From contig LCPL01000004.1 of assembly GCA_001003605.1 (NCBI GenBank), positions 1-54,158 on the forward strand: a stretch of 54,158 bases of DNA. Direction: 5' to 3'. Numbering within the stretch: position 1 is the stretch's first letter; each line of letters opens with the position of its first letter. Below, piece by piece: positions 50,836 to 54,158 of the stretch. The notes under the pieces were generated by a model that was given only the letters and a program-made list of their open reading frames with translations, had not been told where the DNA came from and did not search any database. Made by a program: the position numbers and the translations under genes. The stretch comes from Parcubacteria group bacterium GW2011_GWC2_48_17. GTDB lineage: Bacteria > Patescibacteriota > Minisyncoccia > Phycocordibacterales > UBA10002.

Positions 50836-50878
50836 ATACTACATGGCGCGGTTGACACAAGAAAACAGTTTGTGTAGA

Positions 50879-53671
50879 TCATTTTTCCTGCACCACAAAC
50901 TTCTGCAAACGCATGGAACCTTTATTGCATTCAGTTGAACCTGGACCGAACCAGCACTTTTTGGAGCTGTCATACGTCCAGTCCCAGGAAGCGACGTAGT
51001 GGGTGCCACTGCCTCCGAGTTTGTCGGATATATATTCGGCATCAAGGACCAGAGATTTAATACCTTCGTTCATGGTACACCACGCGTCACTTCCGCAGTT
51101 GGGACCGTGGGGATACTCAACCCATGTCTTCGTTACAGGATTAGAAACAAAAATCTTTTTGTAGATATATTGCGCTGAATTCTGGGGAGCAAGAGTGATG
51201 ACAACGGGGTCGCCGGAATCAATGGGAGAGTTTGAAACCGAGAGCACGGGACAGGGGTCGGCGGTGGCATCCGCCAATGCGCTTTCCGAAGCGCCGAAGT
51301 ACGGAGGTGTGCACGAAGAACCAACGGAACCTACCGTGACGCTTATGAAAGCGGAGGCGCTCCCGCCTTGCAAGTCGTACGCGACGGCTTTAAGGATGTA
51401 TGAACCTGCCGTTAATCCGAAGTCGTAATTGAAAGGAGATGTGGTTTGATTAGCCGTACCTTGAAAAACATTGTTTCGAAAGAAATCAACGCGTTGTATT
51501 CCGTCTGAATCTGAAGCGGAGGCACTAACCCTGACAGTTGCCGGTGCTGTCGGGAAAGGAGCGCCGCTTTGTGGAGAGGTGATGGAAACCGAAGGCGGCT
51601 TATTTTCTCCGGAAGAATTCTTTAACATCTCGCTCAATTCTTCCGTCCAATATGTCGGAAGCGAATCCCACGGGTTTGAAGTGTACCAATCATTGGTAAC
51701 ATACACATAGCCGGCGTTCCGCTCCCGTGCCAGCCGCAGGGCGTCTGTCATATCGCTTGATGTTGGGGTGTCATGCACAAGATGAGCGATTTTACTTGAA
51801 GGATAGTTGCGCCCCCAAGACAGAAATTGGGCCGAACGATAGGCATAATAACTGCTCTCAAAAATCACCACGACATCCGCGACATTCATATATCCTTCCG
51901 CCGGAACTACTCCTGGATTAAGAACGACTATGCCTCCGCTTATCTTGCTTTTAACATAATTCGCCAGGTCTTGGTAAAACGGAATATGACCATCGTCTGA
52001 CGCCGCTTCGTCAAAAAAGATGCCGTCAACGCCATACCATGATGTATAGCTGTCAATTTCGGTTTTAATGAGATTGGCGCCTCGGACACGAGACATCGCA
52101 TCCATCGTCTCCACATACCCAATGACTTTTACGCCTTTGTCCTTCACAGAAGCGAGGACGGGCAAGTAATCTGCGTCAAGACTTGTCCCCGGACCATTAG
52201 AGGGATTCATAATCACGAATCCGGTCGCCGGTGGGGACTGGTTGACCATCCGACTCCACAAAGTCGTTGTCCGGTCATAAAGAGTCGTCGGACTAAAGTA
52301 CGCCGGCACGGCCATTTTCAATGCTGGCTGGCTTGGCGGAGGGGTGTCCCCACCACTACCACCACCGCCTCCCCCACCGCCGCTGATACTAATAGGACAA
52401 CTGCCGTCGCCGCCTCCGTATTCATACGCACCGATGTCATAGGCGCTCCCCTGGGGCCGCGCCTTACAGGTAATATCTTCCCGAACGCCTGATGGGGATG
52501 CGCCTTTATTTATACCCGGACTGCTTGCTGATAGATGAAAATCGGTTCCAGACACGAATTGAGGATTTTCTATCACACTACCGGTACCGCCGGGCAGTTC
52601 GCGGCTCGGAAAAGCAAGATTGTTACTGCTTACAAAACCTCCCGCCCCCGAATCAACCGTGTAGGCGGGGGCGGAACCGTCCGAGTAGCCGACATAATAA
52701 AAGATGTTATTTTGTATCCTTGAATTTGTTCCCAGACCTCGGCCGCTCTCGCTCCGTATCATCGCCGCCCGACCATTCCCCTCCCCCGAGTTGGCGAAGG
52801 TGTTATTGTAAATCAGCGTCCGCGGACAATAACTCTGGCCGGCGGAGTTTACATTTGAGAACACATTATTCCGAATGGTTATGAGCTCGTCTCTCCCCGC
52901 TTGAGGACAATCAATCATCCATGCTTGTCCCGGCCAGTCGCGCACGAAGTTCCGCTCAAAGGTGAGATTGCCGATAGGTCCCCACGCCTGGAAGATGTCC
53001 ATATGGCCGCCGGTGCCGCCGCTTCTGATGTCATGGAATGTGTTGCCCCGAATAATGTGGTTAAATCCAAATGGCCGGAAGGCATCTTCGTGCATCACAA
53101 GCGGTCCAAAATCATTTCCCTCAATAATGTGTCCTTGTCCGCCGAGTCCGACCATGACGCTGACCGTGGTGTTGCCGTAAAACTTATTTCCCCGTATGAG
53201 ACAACCACTGGGCCCTGTGGTATTGCCCCTGTCCATCTCTATGCCGTTTTCAACATTGCGGAAGTCGTTGTTGAGAATCTCACAATTATTTCCGCCGGGG
53301 TTAACCGATACGGAGGCGGCGGCACCGTCAATCATGAATCCGTCCACGACCGTGTACGCGTGGTTGATATTGAACCCGCTCGCGATGGGTTTGCCGCTCG
53401 CTCCTTTTATGTAGATTTTTCCTGACGCGGTGCCCGACCGAACTGTTGATATGTTCTCGTTATATGTTCCCGCGCTGACGAGGCAGGTATCTCCCGCCTG
53501 CGCTACATTCGCGCATCTCTGAATTGTCCTGAATGGAGCACTCTGGCTCCCCGAATTAGAATCATTTCCGTTGGTGGCGACATACCAATTCGCCGCAAAA
53601 GCGTCCTCGGCGCCGACAAATAAAAAGACCGCGAACAAAATCCCGAAAACAAAAAGCTTCTTCGTTTTCAT
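50879..53671 (-). CDS. secreted multidomain protein: beta-helix, spherulin-4-like, Ig-like
   Basis: 930 aa. Signal peptide residues 1-26 (..AEDAFA). A right-handed parallel beta-helix (about 28-425) has many N-N-x-F/I repeats such as IRNNVFSNV, IYNNTFAN and IQNNIFYYVG. A Gly-rich/Pro linker (about 428-455) leads to a spherulin-4-like TIM barrel (about 460-690: GVKVIGYVETM, YGVDGIFFDEAASD), a fold shared with GH135-type glycosidases, with acidic FFDEA residues likely catalytic. An Ig-like domain (about 700-790, PPSVSITSPQSG) and a Cys-containing C-terminal domain follow. It probably binds and cuts a polysaccharide, perhaps of the host cell or a biofilm. Confidence 0.85.
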   Translation of the reverse strand: MKTKKLFVFGILFAVFLFVGAEDAFAANWYVATNGNDSNSGSQSAPFRTIQRCANVAQAGDTCLVSAGTYNENISTVRSGTASGKIYIKGASGKPIASGFNINHAYTVVDGFMIDGAAASVSVNPGGNNCEILNNDFRNVENGIEMDRGNTTGPSGCLIRGNKFYGNTTVSVMVGLGGQGHIIEGNDFGPLVMHEDAFRPFGFNHIIRGNTFHDIRSGGTGGHMDIFQAWGPIGNLTFERNFVRDWPGQAWMIDCPQAGRDELITIRNNVFSNVNSAGQSYCPRTLIYNNTFANSGEGNGRAAMIRSESGRGLGTNSRIQNNIFYYVGYSDGSAPAYTVDSGAGGFVSSNNLAFPSRELPGGTGSVIENPQFVSGTDFHLSASSPGINKGASPSGVREDITCKARPQGSAYDIGAYEYGGGDGSCPISISGGGGGGGGSGGDTPPPSQPALKMAVPAYFSPTTLYDRTTTLWSRMVNQSPPATGFVIMNPSNGPGTSLDADYLPVLASVKDKGVKVIGYVETMDAMSRVRGANLIKTEIDSYTSWYGVDGIFFDEAASDDGHIPFYQDLANYVKSKISGGIVVLNPGVVPAEGYMNVADVVVIFESSYYAYRSAQFLSWGRNYPSSKIAHLVHDTPTSSDMTDALRLARERNAGYVYVTNDWYTSNPWDSLPTYWTEELSEMLKNSSGENKPPSVSITSPQSGAPFPTAPATVRVSASASDSDGIQRVDFFRNNVFQGTANQTTSPFNYDFGLTAGSYILKAVAYDLQGGSASAFISVTVGSVGSSCTPPYFGASESALADATADPCPVLSVSNSPIDSGDPVVITLAPQNSAQYIYKKIFVSNPVTKTWVEYPHGPNCGSDAWCTMNEGIKSLVLDAEYISDKLGGSGTHYVASWDWTYDSSKKCWFGPGSTECNKGSMRLQKFVVQEK

Positions 53672-53861
53672 TGCGTTAATTTTACCACAGTCGCCGAAAG
53701 AACCATGATGCTTCCCCTGTGCACAAGTTTATGGCACAGCACGAGACAATTTAATGGTTTGGAGGTTGGGACCTTCAATCGCCGAGTCGTCCGTCATTTT
53801 TGTAACTCTCCACACCTGCCGAAAAATCCTTAATTTTCGGTGCAGTTTTTCGTCTCAGTTT

Positions 53862-53931
53862 GTCATTCCCGCGCAGGCGGGAATCTAGAAAATCGTTGCA
53901 AATACTGGATTCCCGCTTGCGCGGGAATGAC
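53862..53931. repeat. GTCATTCCCG...CGGGAATGAC repeat, copy 2
   Basis: The ends GTCATTCCCGCG and CGCGGGAATGAC are inverted; GCAGGCGGGAATCTAG and CTGGATTCCCGCTTGC lie inside. Same family as 47751-47839. The rest of 53672-54063 shows no gene. Confidence 0.8.
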
Positions 53932-54063
53932 AGAGGTGTGGACACTTACACCCAAGGTCCTTGATTTATCTCCATGAGTGTGATATCCTGCCCGCAGGTT
54001 CTTTGAGATGCTTTAGTCACAAAGAAAGACTTCACACAGCAATTCCGACATACAGAAATAAAT

Positions 54064-54158
54064 ATGAACAGCAAAGCAGAGGCAGAACAAAATTACTGGA
54101 CCGCATCGGCCCAGAGCTTCAAGTGGCAGGTCAAAAGCCGGACGGTACAGGTGAGCGA
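54064..54158 (+). CDS. start of an unidentified gene (cut by window end)
   Basis: 31 codons from ATG 54064, open to the window end (MNSKAEAEQNYWTASAQSFK...). Soluble, polar. Too short to name. Confidence 0.45.
   Translation, partial: MNSKAEAEQNYWTASAQSFKWQVKSRTVQVS

Overview
The window looks like a chromosomal piece of a Patescibacteria/CPR bacterium, most likely a Parcubacteria (Paceibacteria) lineage. The evidence is the gene content: compact information-processing genes (rpoB-rpoC-dnaG-rpoD, rpmE-prfA-rpsB-tsf, rpsP-khpA-trmD, gyrB, hisS, thrS, smc, rnr), almost no metabolism, several unusually short housekeeping proteins, a type IV pilin-like protein, and a one-subunit phenylalanyl-tRNA synthetase. 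TGA is used as a stop (for example in bL25), so the standard bacterial code applies. Many genes have a -10 hexamer 6-9 nt before the start codon and no Shine-Dalgarno sequence, which suggests leaderless mRNAs; I used this to choose several starts.

Layout. 1-5.6 kb: C-terminally truncated truB, small hypotheticals, an ECF-type sigma factor, an RRM protein with a structured leader, hisS, and a DEDD exonuclease. 5.8-12 kb: a membrane-anchored DsbA-like protein, then a UvrD-type helicase with a C-terminal PD-(D/E)XK nuclease, divergent from a LexA repressor fused to a DNA methyltransferase, followed convergently by a probable restriction endonuclease. 12-22.5 kb: rpoD, dnaG, rpoC, rpoB on the minus strand behind a long structured leader. 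23-29 kb: a gluzincin-like metallopeptidase, an MFS transporter, an ArsR regulator between two matching palindromes, trmD, a secreted SGNH hydrolase, khpA, rpsP. 29-41 kb: rnr, smc without a visible hinge, thrS without TGS domain, and gyrB carrying a 432-residue HNH intein. 41-49 kb: mitochondrial-type PheRS, tRNA-Thr(UGU), tsf, rpsB, prfA, rpmE, a coiled-coil lytic transglycosylase, bL25. 48.6-54 kb: pilin, a D-2-hydroxyacid dehydrogenase, a 930-residue secreted beta-helix/spherulin-4-like protein, and the start of one more gene.

Two things stand out. First, the LexA-methyltransferase fusion, which keeps both the self-cleavage residues of LexA and the catalytic motif of a DNA methylase, sits beside a candidate endonuclease and opposite a repair helicase. 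It could be a restriction-modification locus wired to DNA damage. Second, the window is full of small palindromic and short-tandem elements of several families. They lie between genes and also, in frame, inside essential genes (uvrD-like, rnr twice, trmD, thrS, gyrB, rpsP, truB). One family with CCCAGCACC ends shows 4-bp flanking repeats at three copies and one copy nested inside another palindrome, which points to real mobility. This resembles the Rickettsia palindromic elements in behaviour, though not in sequence.
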